Source of the DNA: Agapetus fuscipes
Lineage: Eukaryota; Arthropoda; Insecta; Trichoptera; Glossosomatidae
Length of the DNA: 64,000 nucleotides
Assembly (NCBI GenBank): GCA_951799405.1
Contig: OX637352.1
Location: forward strand, 13,650,820 to 13,714,819
Reading direction: 5' to 3'
The number at the start of each line of letters is the position of its first letter. Within the stretch, counting starts at the first letter, position 1. Under the pieces are notes generated by a model. It had not been told where the DNA came from. It saw only the letters and a program-made list of their open reading frames with translations, and did no database searches. Shown piece by piece: positions 31,582 to 42,799 of this stretch. The translations under genes and the position numbers were made by a program.

Positions 31582-32849
31582 GGTGGGAGAAAAAGTATCA
31601 TTGCATTTTATATGAAAATTCAGGTAATTTTTTTTCAAAGTTAATCTACATTTAATTACAGTACATATGTGCCATTTTGTTTGTAGACTATCTGCCATCT
31701 TGTAGGAAGAGACATGACACCGTTGCTGTAGAAATTTTGGGACTTCTGATCAAAAAAATGCAAGCAGTAGTTTTGGCTCCTCTCTTGATGTTAACCTGAC
31801 ACTGCCTAAAAAATTCTGACGAGAACGAAACAGGTGGAAATCTGAAGGTGCAAGGCCAGGGCTATATGGCAGTTGCATTTACAACTCCCAGCCAAACTAT
31901 CTTAATTTTTTCTGAGTGGCTAAAGATGTATGTGGTCTAGCGGTATCATGATGAAAGACCACACCCTATCTTAAGAGATCAATTCCGGCCGCTTTCTCTC
32001 AATTTCTTGCTTTAATCTTATCAGTTGTTCGCAGTAGAGATCCGAATCGATGGTTTTGCCCGGCGGTAAAAGTTCATAATGAACAATGCCCTTCCAATCC
32101 CACCATAGACACAGCATCACCTTATTGCGAGTTAACCCAGGTTTTGCCACAGTCTGTGAAGCCTGACCGACCTTTGACCACGACCTTTTTTGCACATTCT
32201 TGTCATACGTGATCCACTTTTCATCACCAGTTATCAATCTCTTCAAAAACGGTTCGGTTTTATTACGTCTCAATAAAGAATCACAAATGAGTACACGGTT
32301 TATTAGGTTTCTTTCAGTGAGCTCGTGTGGCACCCAAATATCGAGCTTTTTTCAAATGGGTCAAAACTGTTTTGTGGTCAATTCCCAGTTCTTCAGCTAT
32401 GTCGTAACTGCTGATATGCCGATTTTGCTCCACTTTTTCAAAAACAACGTTTATTTTATCCGTAACAGGGCGACCAGAGCGAGGTGCATCTTTGACATCA
32501 AAATTCCCTGATTGAAAACACTTAAACCAACTTTGTGCTACTCTTACTGACACTGCATTAGGTCCATAAACGTCACAATTTATTTTCGCAGCTTGCGTTG
32601 CATTTTTCCCTTTTTTGTAATAAAATTTTAAAATGTATCTAATTTCTTCATTCGATTCACTCATTTTGACATTTTGAAGAAAAACAAATGAAAAATATTG
32701 TGAAACCAAGTTTTCCCAATTTGATTCTTTTCTTGAAATGTCCCCTTTTTAACATGATGAAAATCAGCCAGATACAAATAGTACAACCAAAGATATTTCA
32801 TTCAAGTATATACATACTATATGCGAAAAAAACTACTTTTTCCTCGACC
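31582..32849 (-). mobile_element. mariner element with TA duplication and TIRs (1268 bp)
   Basis: TA flanks both ends (31580-31581 and 32850-32851). The left end ggtgggagaaaaagtatc mirrors the right end, which reads inward ggtcgaggaaaaagtag. A length near 1.3 kb is normal for mariner. The transposase reads on the minus strand from about 32663 and is broken. Confidence 0.85.
31690..32663 (-). pseudogene. mariner transposase, disrupted
   Basis: Begins MSESNEEIRYILKFYYKKG with a helix-turn-helix region (AQSWFKCFQSGNFDVKD, then SGRPV), continues through WVPHELTE-like residues (read as MPHELTERNL), then ITGDEKWITYDK (first catalytic Asp), VMLCLWWDWKGIVHYELL, and VVFHHDTARPHTS (second Asp) and YSPGLAPSDFHLF (third Asp region). 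A frameshift separates the first 130 residues from the rest, and stops occur after 31970. Inactive copy. Confidence 0.85.
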
Positions 32850-32992
32850 TATTATATACTTTTTCAATATCAATTTAAATACAGTGGAACCTCTCATAAC
32901 CAGCATAATTTGTTACAGAATCTTGCTCGTAATGTGAAACACTCGTTGAGCGTAGCTAATTTTCCCATATAAATCAATGTAAAACACTATAT

Positions 32993-33196
32993 AGTTTAAA
33001 TTTTTTTGAGGAATTCAAAAACACTGTTTATTTTCACATGAATATATTTAAAAAGATTACAATCTTTAGAGTAAGTTACTAACGTTTTCGACCTAGAAGA
33101 TCATCATCTATAGACATACTCTAAAGATTGTAATCTTTTTAAATATATTCATGTGAAAATAAACAGTGTTTTTGAATTCCTCAAAAAATTTTAAAC
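32993..33196. repeat. Fold-back of a Penelope-type end
   Basis: Inverted arms of about 80 bp (tttgaggaattcaaaaacac at left; gtgtttttgaattcctcaaa at right) around a 43-bp centre that carries a degenerate hammerhead-like core. Confidence 0.75.
33080..33113 (-). ncRNA. Degenerate hammerhead-like motif
   Basis: Minus strand: tagatga in place of CTGANGA, stem GATC/GGTC with loop ttcta, GAAA, A-CG-T-T-A. The first box is damaged. Confidence 0.35.
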
Positions 33197-33365
33197 TATA
33201 ACAGTATGAATTTTCACAGTGTTAATACACAAACAATACAAAATATAAAACACTATAGTTCGTTCAATGCATTTTTTTAACGTTTATTCAAATAAAATTA
33301 CATGCTTATAAATTCTTAATGATCGTAACAACCTGGATACAAACATTTTTAAAAATCGAGTAGTT

Positions 33366-34020
33366 ATTTCTGGGCTGCTATTCCCATTCGTCCATAGACA
33401 ATATTCCCCTAGAATTTCCGACAATATGCCAAAAAAAGCCATAAATGGTATTCCGCAAGGTCTCGCCCTTCCTGCGCTCATAAATAATTCAGAGAGAGCA
33501 AATGCAGTGGATGCAACTGAAACCTTACATTGTTTTGTTTGTATCCTACCTGTAATTAATTATATTTTTGTACTTTAAAGAAGGCTACTTAACCCAATTA
33601 CCAAATCTCCTCGGTAAATGACGCAGAATACCTTCCATTTATTAGTTCTGCGTCATTTCTGACTTCCTCAATAAGCCTCCTCTTCTGAACATTTGAATAT
33701 AAGTTCGTTCGGCAGACATATTCAGTGAAAATACATTTTCTCTAACAAAGACGACTGATGACAAACAATATTTACTGGTTGACAGATGCCAAAACAATAA
33801 CCCGTGCCGCGTGTCGAATCCGCTGTTGCCATTAGAAGAGTAAAAACTATGAAATTAGAGGAAGATAGCACGAATACTACCACTGTTGCCAACTCTGTGG
33901 GACGCATCGCTTTTGTGCGAATCACTTACGATTCTAGGTTCTGCGGAATACGGGGCGGCCATTTTAAATGATTCTTGATCTGGGGGACTTGAGATATTTT
34001 GTGGAAATTGGGAATAGCAA
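33366..34020. mobile_element. TIR insertion in the zinc-finger remnant 3' of unit 3
   Basis: The left end ggctgctattccca mirrors the right end tgggaatagcaatcc. Comparison with 21735-21765 in unit 2, which lacks it (tttctgtagcaac is continuous there), shows it is an insertion of about 650 bp. Superfamily unknown. Confidence 0.5.
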
Positions 34021-34515
34021 TCCTACAGCAACAACTGTTACAGGAAATTGGATTCTCAACAGTTTTTCTGGGAAATAACTCAAGTGATTTGCTTTGAAGC
34101 TGCAATTGTAACAGGCAAAATGGCTTCCTCCACGTGAATCTTTTTATGCTTCATTAAATCGCAGAGAATTTGATGTGTCGCTACAAATGTGACAGGATTA
34201 TGGCTTCTCTCCAGCATGAAGCATCTTATATCTATAATCAAAGCTGCAAAGATATGTAAACATTTAAGGCTCATATTAAATGCATGCCCACAGACAGGCA
34301 CATGTAGGTTCGCGCCTACACATACTGCATGTGTGCATACAAATAAACAAAACCTCACATGAACATAAACCTTGCAACTCCTGCCACCGTTCCCTGAACC
34401 GGGGTGGCATTGGCAAAAGTGAACCGATTTTAACAGCACGGGTGGTTAGCCTCATACCAACCTATCAGTCAAGGAGAGTCGTTTTAAGTTATTTCTTCTT
34501 TTCGTTTTGTAGCTA
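34021..34515 (-). pseudogene. Zinc-finger remnant 3' of unit 3, split by a T-repeat
   Basis: Same relic as 21715-22017. A T-repeat (34232-34478, minus) is inserted between gcatcttatat and the following ttaagttattc, which are adjacent in the unit 2 copy. Confidence 0.6.
34232..34478 (-). repeat. T-repeat copy
   Basis: ctataatcaaagctgcaaag at the 3' end through aacctatcagtcaagg. Confidence 0.8.
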
Positions 34516-34780
34516 CAGCTCGCTCCCTCAGTTCTTGTTTATCGTATACGCCAATCTTGTCAAATATGACTTTTTCATGCAGTTGTCTTATGAATCAAAT
34601 TCTACACAATCTGAGCTAAGAAAAACCGTTAAACTCGATAATGTGAGAGTTCTTTTACATGTTTTTAAAATAAATTTCTTGTTTTCATAAGACACATTGG
34701 TCCAGTACACATGCAAACATTGCTCATGTAAAATTTTCTCAATGGCGTATACGATAAACAAGAACTGAGGCAGCGAGCTG
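34516..34780. mobile_element. MITE with ~38-bp TIRs
   Basis: Left cagctcgctccctcagttct and right (read inward) cagctcgctgcctcagttct, continuing through tgtttatcgtatacgcca. The unit 2 copy of this locus is uninterrupted. 265 bp, no frame. Confidence 0.75.
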
Positions 34781-35931
34781 TCATATGCCACCATTATGCA
34801 TCTTCATATGATCTTTGAAGTTGTCCAGTCTAATACATTTGTAGCCACACTTGCCACAGGTAAATGGCCTGTCAACATGATTTCTTTGATGAACTTTTAA
34901 AATACAGATTGAATTTGATTCGAAGCTGCAGCTGTCACAGGAAACTGGTTTATCTTTAATTTGAGATATTTTGTGTCTTTTTAAAGACTTCAAGTAATTT
35001 GTTTTGAATTCGCAAACACCACACGATAATGACTTCTCCCCAGTATGAATCTTTTTGTGTAGTCTTAGAGCACTTCTTTGATTAGTTTTGAAGCCACAAA
35101 TGTCACAGGAAAATGGCTTCTCACCAGTATGAATCTTTTTGAGTGCCAAACATTTGATATTTATTGTTTTGAAGCCATAAATGTCACAAGAATATGCCTT
35201 TTCTCCATTGTGAATTATTTGATGCTTTTTAAGGTTACTCTGTGAAGTCGTTTTGTAGCTACAATTACCACAAGAAAATAGTTTTACTCCAGTGTGAGAC
35301 ATTTTATGGGCTTTTAAAGACAATGAATTATTTGTTTTGAAAGTGCAAATATCACAGGGTAATGACTTCTCACCAGTATGATTCATTTTATGGATTTTTA
35401 AAGAACATGGCTTATTAGTCTTGAAGCCACAAATGTCACAGGAATATGGCTTCTCTCTAGTGTGAACACTTTGATGTTTATTTAGATAACTCTGTGAAAT
35501 CGTTTTGTAGCTACAACTACCACAAGAAAATAGTTTTATTCCAATGTGAGACAATTTATGGGATTTTAAAGATGATAAATGATTTGATTTGAAAGTGCAA
35601 ATATCACAGGATAATGACTTCTCACCAGTATGAGTCATTTTGTGTTTTTTTAAAGAACAAAGTTTATTAGTTTTGAAGCCACAAATGTCACATGCATATC
35701 TCTTCTCCCTATTGAGTGAAATGCTATGAGTTTTTGCAGATACAGAAGAATTGCCACTTTCTCTGGGCTGGGCAGGGACCCCAGACTTGTCGTTGACTTG
35801 CACCAAGTTAACAGACGCAGCCTCCAGCTCGTGGCAGACCAACACTCCATGGATACACATCTGTTTCATCTGACTGCATGTGTAGCTGCAGACAGGGCAC
35901 ACATGGGGCTCAGTGGCAGGACCACCAACTC
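34781..35931 (-). CDS. C2H2 zinc-finger protein, unit 3, exon 2 (finger array)
   Basis: Acceptor (...acaatttcag) ends at 35932; phase 1, glycine joint codon with the donor at 37708. Spliced length about 498 aa, the longest of the family. The exon starts VGGPATEPHVCPVC with a C2HC-like finger and runs through eleven more finger units. It is the only unit that keeps the last finger (FTCGKCGYKCIRLDNFKDHM) and ends naturally at HNGGI. One finger has lost a cysteine and several residues (CDIYGFKTINIKCLALKK) and another its last histidine (HKISQ). Predicted DNA-binding nuclear protein. Confidence 0.85.
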
Positions 35932-35973
35932 CTGAAATTGTAAAATGCTGCATTATTTGCTTATACCTTATTA

Positions 35974-36310
35974 GTCCGGTCGATAGCTCAGTTGGTAGAG
36001 TGCTCGCATTCTACCCCGTGAGCTCGGGTTCGAATCCCACCGAGAAGGGTGTCAGAAATGATTTCCTATTTCGGTGTTTATTTCAAACCCCTTAATAAAA
36101 ATACCGGCAAGGTTTACTCAGCCTTCACAAGAAATGAGTACCAGTCCCCTCGGGAGCTGGGAAACCCCCACTTCAACTGAAGTGGTTGGCGTAAGGACGG
36201 CCCCCTTACCTGTAAAAATAAATAGGTTCAACTCGCCACATGCGACCCTTTCGGGGATAACGCGGCAAGAAGTTACACTATATGTGTAGCTTAGTTGCGT
36301 TTAGTTGCGT
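35974..36310 (+). repeat. SINE-A copy, complete, in the unit 3 intron
   Basis: Head gtccggtcgatagctcagtt (A box), gggttcgaatcccaccg (B box), then body and gtgtagcttagttgcg end. The direct repeat gcattatttgcttat / gcattatttgtttat flanks it with a few extra bases, as expected of a target duplication inside the intron sequence shared with the other units. Confidence 0.85.
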
Positions 36311-36317
36311 TGCATTA

Positions 36318-36934
36318 TTTGTTTATGCCTCTGAGACCTGGATACTTACCAAGCATGGCTCTCTCTCAACATCTTTGAAAGGAAAATTTGGATTAAAAAA
36401 TGTACAAAATACGTGGGCTGTAGAAATGGAGCTGAAACATCTAAAAGCGGCTTTTATCAGCAATGGGTAGGCTGAAAAGGAAATACGGCGTGCATTGCAT
36501 ACTTAATGTCCAACATTAAAAGCCACAGAAGACACCATAACATTGGGCTAGGTTTTTATTCCATATGTCAAACAAGTGACTAATCGGATCGGCAGAATTT
36601 TGGAAAATATTCAACATATTGAACTAACTTTGATTAAATATTACTTACTGCATTAAAAATATAAACTTGAGGAATGGGCTTTTAATACACCACACTAGTA
36701 GACCTCCAAAATATCAACGATGAAAATATCAACGATGAAAATATCTCAGCACCTAAGATCGGCCAAGGACAAAAGAAACTACCTAGACACATCAGGTGTA
36801 TATAACACAATCGTCAGTAGCAGAACACGCCTACCTAGGTGACCACCAGATATTATTTAAAAATACCCAAATCTTGGCCAAGACTACAAGCTATTTTCCC
36901 AGGCTATATAGGGAGGCCATTGAAATACATAAGC
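36318..36934 (+). pseudogene. Penelope-like relic, GIY-YIG core deleted
   Basis: Broken frames: MELKHLKAAFISNG, FIPYVKQVTNRIGRILE, AKDKRNYLDTSGVYN, then directly SSVAEHAYLGDHQILF, KNTQILAKTTSYFPRLYREA and IEIHK. The Cys/GIY-YIG catalytic part expected after SGVYN is missing. The frame resumes beyond the inserted SINE at about 37297. Confidence 0.65.
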
Positions 36935-37029
36935 GTCAACGACGTTACCATCAGATCACCAAAGTTAAGCAACATTGGGCCCGGATGCTACTTGGGTGAC
37001 CGCTCAGGTACACCGCGTGTTGTTGGCAT
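36935..37029 (+). repeat. 5S rRNA-derived head of a chimeric SINE
   Basis: gtcaacgacgttacca, then gatcaccaaagttaagcaac and accgcgtgttgttggc: the 5' and 3' ends and the internal promoter region of 5S rRNA, with about 24 nt lost after the first block. It is joined, with 6 bp between, to the tRNA-like head of SINE-B. Not a functional 5S gene. Confidence 0.75.
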
Positions 37030-37035
37030 TTCTTG

Positions 37036-37300
37036 GACCGGTCCGTAGTCCAGTGGCAACACTTCGGACTTGTAAATGGAAGGTTGTGGATTCCATCTCA
37101 GCGGAGCACAAAAATATACCATATATATTTCCAAAATGTGCTTTTCGCCGGGTTGAAAAATTCATAAACCTTTACCAAAGACCGGCACTGAAAGGTCCAT
37201 CCAACCTTACAACAACTGGGTCTTGCTTGAGAATTGGCGTTTTATACGTGACGACCAAGCTCGCAGAGGGCTTTTCAGGTGTGATACACACAAATACAAA
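37036..37300 (+). repeat. SINE-B copy fused to a 5S-derived piece
   Basis: accggtccgtagtccagtgg, then aaagaccggcactgaaaggt and gcagagggcttttcaggtgt. 5S piece plus SINE-B interrupt the Penelope frame (IEIHK before, NFNKIKEGIKLNKKW after). Confidence 0.75.
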
Positions 37301-37680
37301 TTTCAATAAAATAAAAGAAGGCATTAAATTAAATAAAAAATGGCGATCTGCTCTCACGTCGGTAAAACAGTTATCCTATACTGGCAACGCTGACGTGCCA
37401 ACACCCGCGCATCAACACACGCCGGGGCCTGCGCACACGCCTGTACGCACGCCCGTGTGTACCCCTGCCCATGTGCAGCCACCCCCCAACGCATCCACCT
37501 CGTACATGACACAGATAAGAACACCAGCCGCCAGCGAGTTGCCAAAAGCAAACAGAGGATAAAGGTGCCCCGTCGCTTCGAGCCTTGAAAATGTTCCGCG
37601 CTAGAGGGAATGAAACGTCGGCAGACAAATACTGCAAGTAGACCATGGTCTAACCCGAGAAAAACTATACCATGTCTATA
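37301..37680 (+). pseudogene. Penelope-like relic, C-terminal tail
   Basis: NFNKIKEGIKLNKKWRSAL continues the relic before the SINE, then a Pro/Thr-rich tail (TPAHQHTPG and similar) and a 3' region with ggaatgaaacgtcggcagac, a string common at the ends of such elements. It abuts exon 1 of unit 3. Confidence 0.6.
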
Positions 37681-37707
37681 TATTAGTTTAGATAGAAACC
37701 TAGTTAC

Positions 37708-38053
37708 CTGACAAGTCCGATACTTTGATTCTGTCCACAAGTCCGCGGCATTCCTTCAACAAGCCATCAGGTGGAGGGGCAGAGTCCTCGTTCTTCACAT
37801 TATCCACTACAGAATGCTCAGCTTCCCATTCTATCTTAATTTCCACTGGCTCTTGCTTCACATTTTCAACTACGGAGTCTTTATTGCTCACATTATCTGC
37901 TACAGAGTCCTCGGCAAGCCATTCTATTTTAATAGCCAGTCTCTCTTGCTTCACATCATGCTCTTCTATGTCTATTTGTTCACAGAAGTGCGCTAGTTCT
38001 GGATCCGCTGACTCCGCGTCAGAATCCGGTTCTAATTTCACGACAATGTCCAT
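37708..38053 (-). CDS. Zinc-finger protein unit 3, exon 1 (acidic module)
   Basis: ATG at 38053, donor cag/GTAAC at 37707-37706, 346 nt, phase 1. Differs from unit 2 exon 1 at only a few positions (for example MDIVVKLE and RLAIKIEW). Two copies of the VKQE...IKIEW repeat. The near-identity with unit 2 over the whole exon shows a recent duplication or gene conversion. Confidence 0.8.
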
Positions 38054-38269
38054 TGTGATGAGCTGAATATCACTCGCATACAATGGGCAATCTAACAGTT
38101 TATACTGCGAGTTTATATGCGCAAGCAAATACTACAACAATATATTCTACTGCATGTTAGAATTCATCACACAATATATTCATGAAAAATAACAACAAAA
38201 CGTCTTCACCACACACATGCATGGATATACTTCCTCCATGCACGCATGTCAGATATTTTTTATTCGTTG

Positions 38270-38307
38270 AATGATGTGAACGACTCGAAAACTTTCCCAA
38301 CTTCGTA
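38270..38307 (-). promoter_or_regulatory. Conserved upstream block of zinc-finger units (copy 3)
   Basis: aatgatgtgaacgactcgaa followed by aactttcccaacttcgta, 217 bp upstream of the unit 3 start codon. Confidence 0.45.
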
Positions 38308-38722
38308 AAATAATTTATTTAGGTACCTACCTACACTCATCATTAACTTCCATACATCCTGGATTTGAAGCGGCCCATGGCTGTGTCCTATTTCCAGCTC
38401 AAGAGGATGACAACCAACAGACAGATGGCTGGCACAACAAGGCACTGCCTTCACAAGATGATTAAAAAAAATAGGTAGGTAGGTACCTATAAAGGACATG
38501 GGCGTACCTAGAAAGGGTCAGGGAAGGGGGGACAAAAAATTCTTAAATTGTTATTTTATATATATTTATTTAATTATACAATTATACATTCGATGTATAC
38601 AAATAAATCATTGGAATATTAGATAATGAATTACTTGCATGCAGGGAAAGTGAAGAAAAGAGGGGGGCAGTTGGTAAACAAGTTATTATTATAAGAAATT
38701 TTCAATTAAAACATCTTCATAT

Positions 38723-39145
38723 TGACGGTTAAAAGACAGTAAGGCATAAGCGACATTTAGGTCAAAAATGAGTTATGAATGCTACCGTACTTAAAATTTT
38801 CCGCTCTTTTTAAAGAGCTAACTCCCATAGCTCCAGAATGATTTTTGTGTTGTTTATGCCCTAGCAAACAACTGCGTTTTCGAAGAATGGTTTTGGTGGA
38901 ACCGAAAAGATTTTGGCCTTTTTTGTCCTAAAGGCGCTTGTGACGTAAAAACATTGTAAAACCACATTAATAGGAATGCCAATAAATGCCTTTATTTTTT
39001 TAACTATAGAGCTGTTTTGATATTTACAATATGATAGAACATAAAAAAGTTATGCCATCTTTCTGAAATCTCAAGTTTTACACTGCTCTCCTGAACAATT
39101 AAGTTTAATATCGCTAATGCCCTACTTACTGCCTTTTAATCGTCA
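38723..39145. mobile_element. MITE in the 3' end of unit 4 (same site as in unit 2)
   Basis: Ends tgacggttaaaagacagtaa and (inward from the right) tgacgattaaaaggcagtaa, flanked by ATAT at 38719-38722 and 39146-39149. Same element and same insertion point as 22022-22424. Confidence 0.75.
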
Positions 39146-39210
39146 ATATGATCTTTGAAGTTGACCAGTCGAATACTTTTGTAGCCACACTTGCCACACG
39201 TAAATGGCTT

Positions 39211-40202
39211 CTAAACATGATTTCTGTGATGAACTTTTAAAATACAGAGTGAATTCGATTCGAAGCTGCAGCTGTCACAGGAAACTGGTTTATCTCTAGT
39301 TTGAGATATTTTATGTCTTCTTAAAGAAATCAAATAATTTGTTTTGAATTCGCAAATATCACAGGATAATGACTTCTCCCCAGTATGAATCTTTTTGTGT
39401 ATTCTTAAACCACTGCGTCGATTACTTTTGAAGCCACAAATGTCACAGGAAAATGGTTTTTCTCCAGTGTGAGACATTTTATGGATTTTTAAAGACGTCA
39501 AATGATCTGTTTTGAAGCTACAAATGTCACATGAATATGCCTTCTCACCTGTATGAATCCTTTTATGTTTTTTTAAAGACCATGGTTTATTAGTCTTGAA
39601 GCCACAAATGTCACAGCAATATGCCTGCTCACGAGTATGAATCATTTTATGGTTTTTTAAAGACCATGGTTTATTAGTCTTGAAGTCACAAATGTCACAG
39701 GAATACGGCTTCTCTCCACTGTGAACACTTTGATGTTTTTTTAGGTTACCTTGTGAATTCGTTTTGTAGCTACAATTACCACAAGAAAATAGTTTTATTC
39801 CAGTGTGAGACATTTTATGGGATTTTAAAGATGATAAATGATTTGTTTTGAAAGTGCAAATATCACAAGATAATGCCTTCTCACCAGTATGAGTCATTTT
39901 GTGATTTTTTAAAGAATAACGTTTATTAGTTTTGAAGTCGCAAATGTCACATGCATATCTCTTGTCACCATTGAGTGAAATGCTATGAGTTTTTGCAGAT
40001 ACAGAAGAATTGCCACTTTCTCTGGGCTGGGCAGGGACCCCAGACTTGTCGTTGACTTGCACCATGTTAACAGACGCAGCCTCCAGCTCGTGGCAGACCA
40101 ACACTCCATGGATGCGCATCTGTTTCATCTGACTGCATGTGTAGCTGCAGACAGGGCACACATGAGGCTCAGTGGCAAGATTCTGTGCAGGATCACCAAC
40201 TC
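39211..40202 (-). CDS. C2H2 zinc-finger protein, unit 4, exon 2 (finger array)
   Basis: Acceptor (...acaatttcag) ends at 40203; phase 1 with the donor at 41643; spliced length about 411 aa. Starts VGDPAQNLATEPHVCPVC, four residues longer than units 2 and 3 near the joint. One C2HC-like finger and nine C2H2 units follow; the eighth ends HKISQ as in units 2 and 3. The stop after RNHV is the same TAG as in unit 2, again followed by readable but untranslated finger residues and then the MITE. Two adjacent fingers are nearly identical in the first half (FKTNKPWSLK), suggesting finger duplication inside the array. Confidence 0.85.
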
Positions 40203-40329
40203 CTGAAATTGTAAATGCTGCATTATTTGCTTATGCCTCCGAGACCTGGATAATCACCAAGCATGGCTTTCTCTCAACAACTTTGAAAGTAAAATTTGGA
40301 TTTAAAAATGTAGAAAATACGTGAGCTGT

Positions 40330-41250
40330 TCGCAAAAGTAACGCAAATTAAGTATTTATTTTTTCAAAAATTTAATTTAAAAATTAATAATTTATTCATG
40401 AATATCTATTTTGTCCCCTTCAAAGTAATTCTTCTCGGATATTATACACTTATTTCCAAAATTTTCATCTCTGATCCTCTTAAGTACCTACTTAAAATTA
40501 TTTTTTCTTGTGATCTTATTCAGCTCCTTTTTCGATGCTGTCTTTATCTCAAAAATCGTGGGGTAGCGTCGTCTTTTCATGGGCATCTTCAGTTTTGGTA
40601 CCAGGAAAACTCATAGGAGGCCAGGTCGGGGTAACACGGTGGCTGCTGCACAATAATTGTGTTGCTTTTGGCCAAATATTCACGCGCATGCAACGATGCG
40701 TGAGCAGGGGCGTGAGCATGGTGCAAAAGCCAGTTGTTGTTTTTAGACAAATTTGGCGGATTGCTTCGTGCAAATTGCAGATTTCTTGTAGGTAATACTC
40801 AATATTAACTATTATGGGAAAAAATAACTCGGGAGTATGTTGGGAGCCCTGAGCTTTTTCCCACACCAGGGCCCCCAGAGGGGAAATCCAGGCCTCACTA
40901 AAATGCTTTTTACTAGCGCCAGCTGATGAAAAAGTTCAATCAACTACATTGCAGCCAGACGCTGCACCCCCTGTATGAGCTAACAATGCACACACGAACA
41001 TAGACTTCTCGCTCTTGCGCAGTATTTATGAGAGAGATGAAACAATAGTCTCCGTACAGTCAGCATGTTGTAAGCTTGCCTCTTGATTGTCTTGTCTGAG
41101 CAGGGAACCAAAATATTCAGTTTTTCCTCTCGGATAATGAATCACAATCGCGTACTTGTCGAATTAATGAAAAAAAGCTCCGAAACTATTGAAGCTACAC
41201 ATTTTTTTAGGATTTCGTATCAAAGAGAATATCAAAAGAAATACATTTAT
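40330..41250 (-). pseudogene. mariner relic in the unit 4 intron
   Basis: Minus-strand frames near 40480-40760 read KNNWLLHHAHAPAHASLHAR, then EYLAKSNTIIVQQPPCYPDL: the second and third catalytic regions of a mariner transposase (HHDNAPAH..., PPYSPDLAP), with the aspartates changed. It begins where unit 4 intron sequence shared with unit 2 breaks off (about 40325). Right border unclear. Confidence 0.6.
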
Positions 41251-41642
41251 CCAAAAAAACTCATGTTAGACCTACATGTCAGTTATTCACTTTTACCTTA
41301 AGCAGTCGATATATGGGCGTAACTAGGAAGGGATAGTGGGAAGAGCAAAATTAACCTAAATAATCCAAAATCGTTACTGAAATGACCATTTTTCGATCAT
41401 GGCCTGCCCCCCCTCCTTAGAGGTGTGCACCACATGAAAGCTACCGATTTCTTTGCGAAATTATAAATTTCGATATGGAATATCAGAATAATATTGCGTG
41501 TGTCTAAGTCCCCACCCCGTGGACGATATATTTTGGTGACAATGATCTTCAATTTTACAAAACCTGTCCCCCTAATTTTTACTTTTTTTATCTGGGTACG
41601 CCCTTGAGTCGATATATTAGTTAAGATAAAAAAGAGTTGTAC

Positions 41643-41886
41643 CTGACAAGTCCGATACTTTGACCCTGTCCACAAGTCCGCGGCATTCCTTCAACAAGCC
41701 ATCAGGTGGAGGGGCAGAGTCCTCATTCTTCACATTATCCACTACAGAGAGCTCAGCTTCCCATTCTATCTTAATTTCCACTGGCTCTTGCTTCACATAA
41801 TCCCCTTCTATGTCTATTTGTTCATAGAACTGCGATAGTTCTGACTCCGCATCAGAATCCTGTTCTAGCTTCACGGCAACGTCCAT
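41643..41886 (-). CDS. Zinc-finger protein unit 4, exon 1 (short acidic module)
   Basis: ATG at 41886 (MDVAVKLEQ), donor cag/GTACA at 41642-41641, 244 nt, phase 1. Contains only one VKQEPVEIKIEWE repeat where units 1, 2, 3 and 5 have two, so the module varies in repeat number. Ends GLVDRVKVSDLSG. Confidence 0.8.
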
Positions 41887-42014
41887 TGTAAGCAACTGAA
41901 TATCACTCTCATACAATTGACAATCCAACAGTTTACGCAAATATAACACAATATTTATCAATAACAACAAAACGTCTTCGCCACACGCATGTCAGTCATT
42001 TTTTTTATTTTTTC

Positions 42015-42052
42015 AATGATGTGAACGATTCGAAAACTTTCCCAACTTCGTA
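42015..42052 (-). promoter_or_regulatory. Conserved upstream block of zinc-finger units (copy 4)
   Basis: aatgatgtgaacgattcgaa followed by aactttcccaacttcgta, 129 bp upstream of the unit 4 start codon. Confidence 0.45.
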
Positions 42053-42469
42053 AAATAATTTATTTCCTACCTACCTACACTCATTAACTTCCATACTTCC
42101 TGGACTTGAAGCGGCCCATGGCTGTGTCCTATTTGCAGCTCAAGAGGATGGCAACCAACAGAGACAGATGACTGGCACAAGGCACTGCCCATAAAAGGGT
42201 ATGGCAACCAACAGCTTCACGGCCATATGTCTATATGGCCGACCATGGGCGTATCCAGGATCGAATCTAGGGGGGGGGGGGTAGGCACGTAATTTCCTCT
42301 AGGGGAGGGCAAGAAGACATGATCGAATGTTAACTTTTCTCTTCCAGGGGGGGGGGCAACTGCCCCAATGGTTGGCACATTGCATTTTTTTAAAGAAATC
42401 CTGTGCAGGAGACTGCCTAGATTTCAGAGACTGTAGGGGTCTATGACGATTTTTGTAGTGCCGCAGAGG

Positions 42470-42700
42470 TGTTTACAAGCTTTGTCGCCAATACACAAGC
42501 AAGAACCAGTTGCCGTTAGACTGGATGGACCTTTTAAGGACTAGTCTTTGGTAAAGGTTTTATGATTTTTTCAACCCCAAGAGCATAATTGAAAATATAA
42601 ACGGTATATTTTTTGTGCTCCCCCGGGATGTGAACCCACAACCTTCCATTCACGAGTCCATCCACTGGACTATGGACTGGTCTATATTGTATTGAATTCA
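42470..42700 (-). repeat. SINE-B copy
   Basis: gaaccagttgccgttagact, aggactagtctttggtaaag and, reversed head, ctatggactggtc. Confidence 0.65.
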
Positions 42701-42799
42701 CAAATATCACAGGATAGTGACTTCTCATCAGTATGAGATTCACATAAACCGAATATTGTGGTTTATATATCTATGAAATACTTTTTACCTTATTTCACC

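Noticed and set aside
35974..36050. Apparent tRNA gene (good A and B boxes)
   Set aside because: It is the head of SINE-A: the same head recurs at 45958 and in reverse at 14350, 45470 and 62430 with identical non-tRNA bodies, and one copy has target duplications.
36935..37029. 5S rRNA gene
   Set aside because: About 24 nt of the 5' half are missing and it is joined to a SINE inside a transposon; not a functional gene.
37371..37740. Minus-strand frames rich in R, H and A near 37.4-37.7 kb
   Set aside because: They run antisense over the Pro/Thr-rich tail of the Penelope relic and into exon 1 of unit 3 in the wrong frame.
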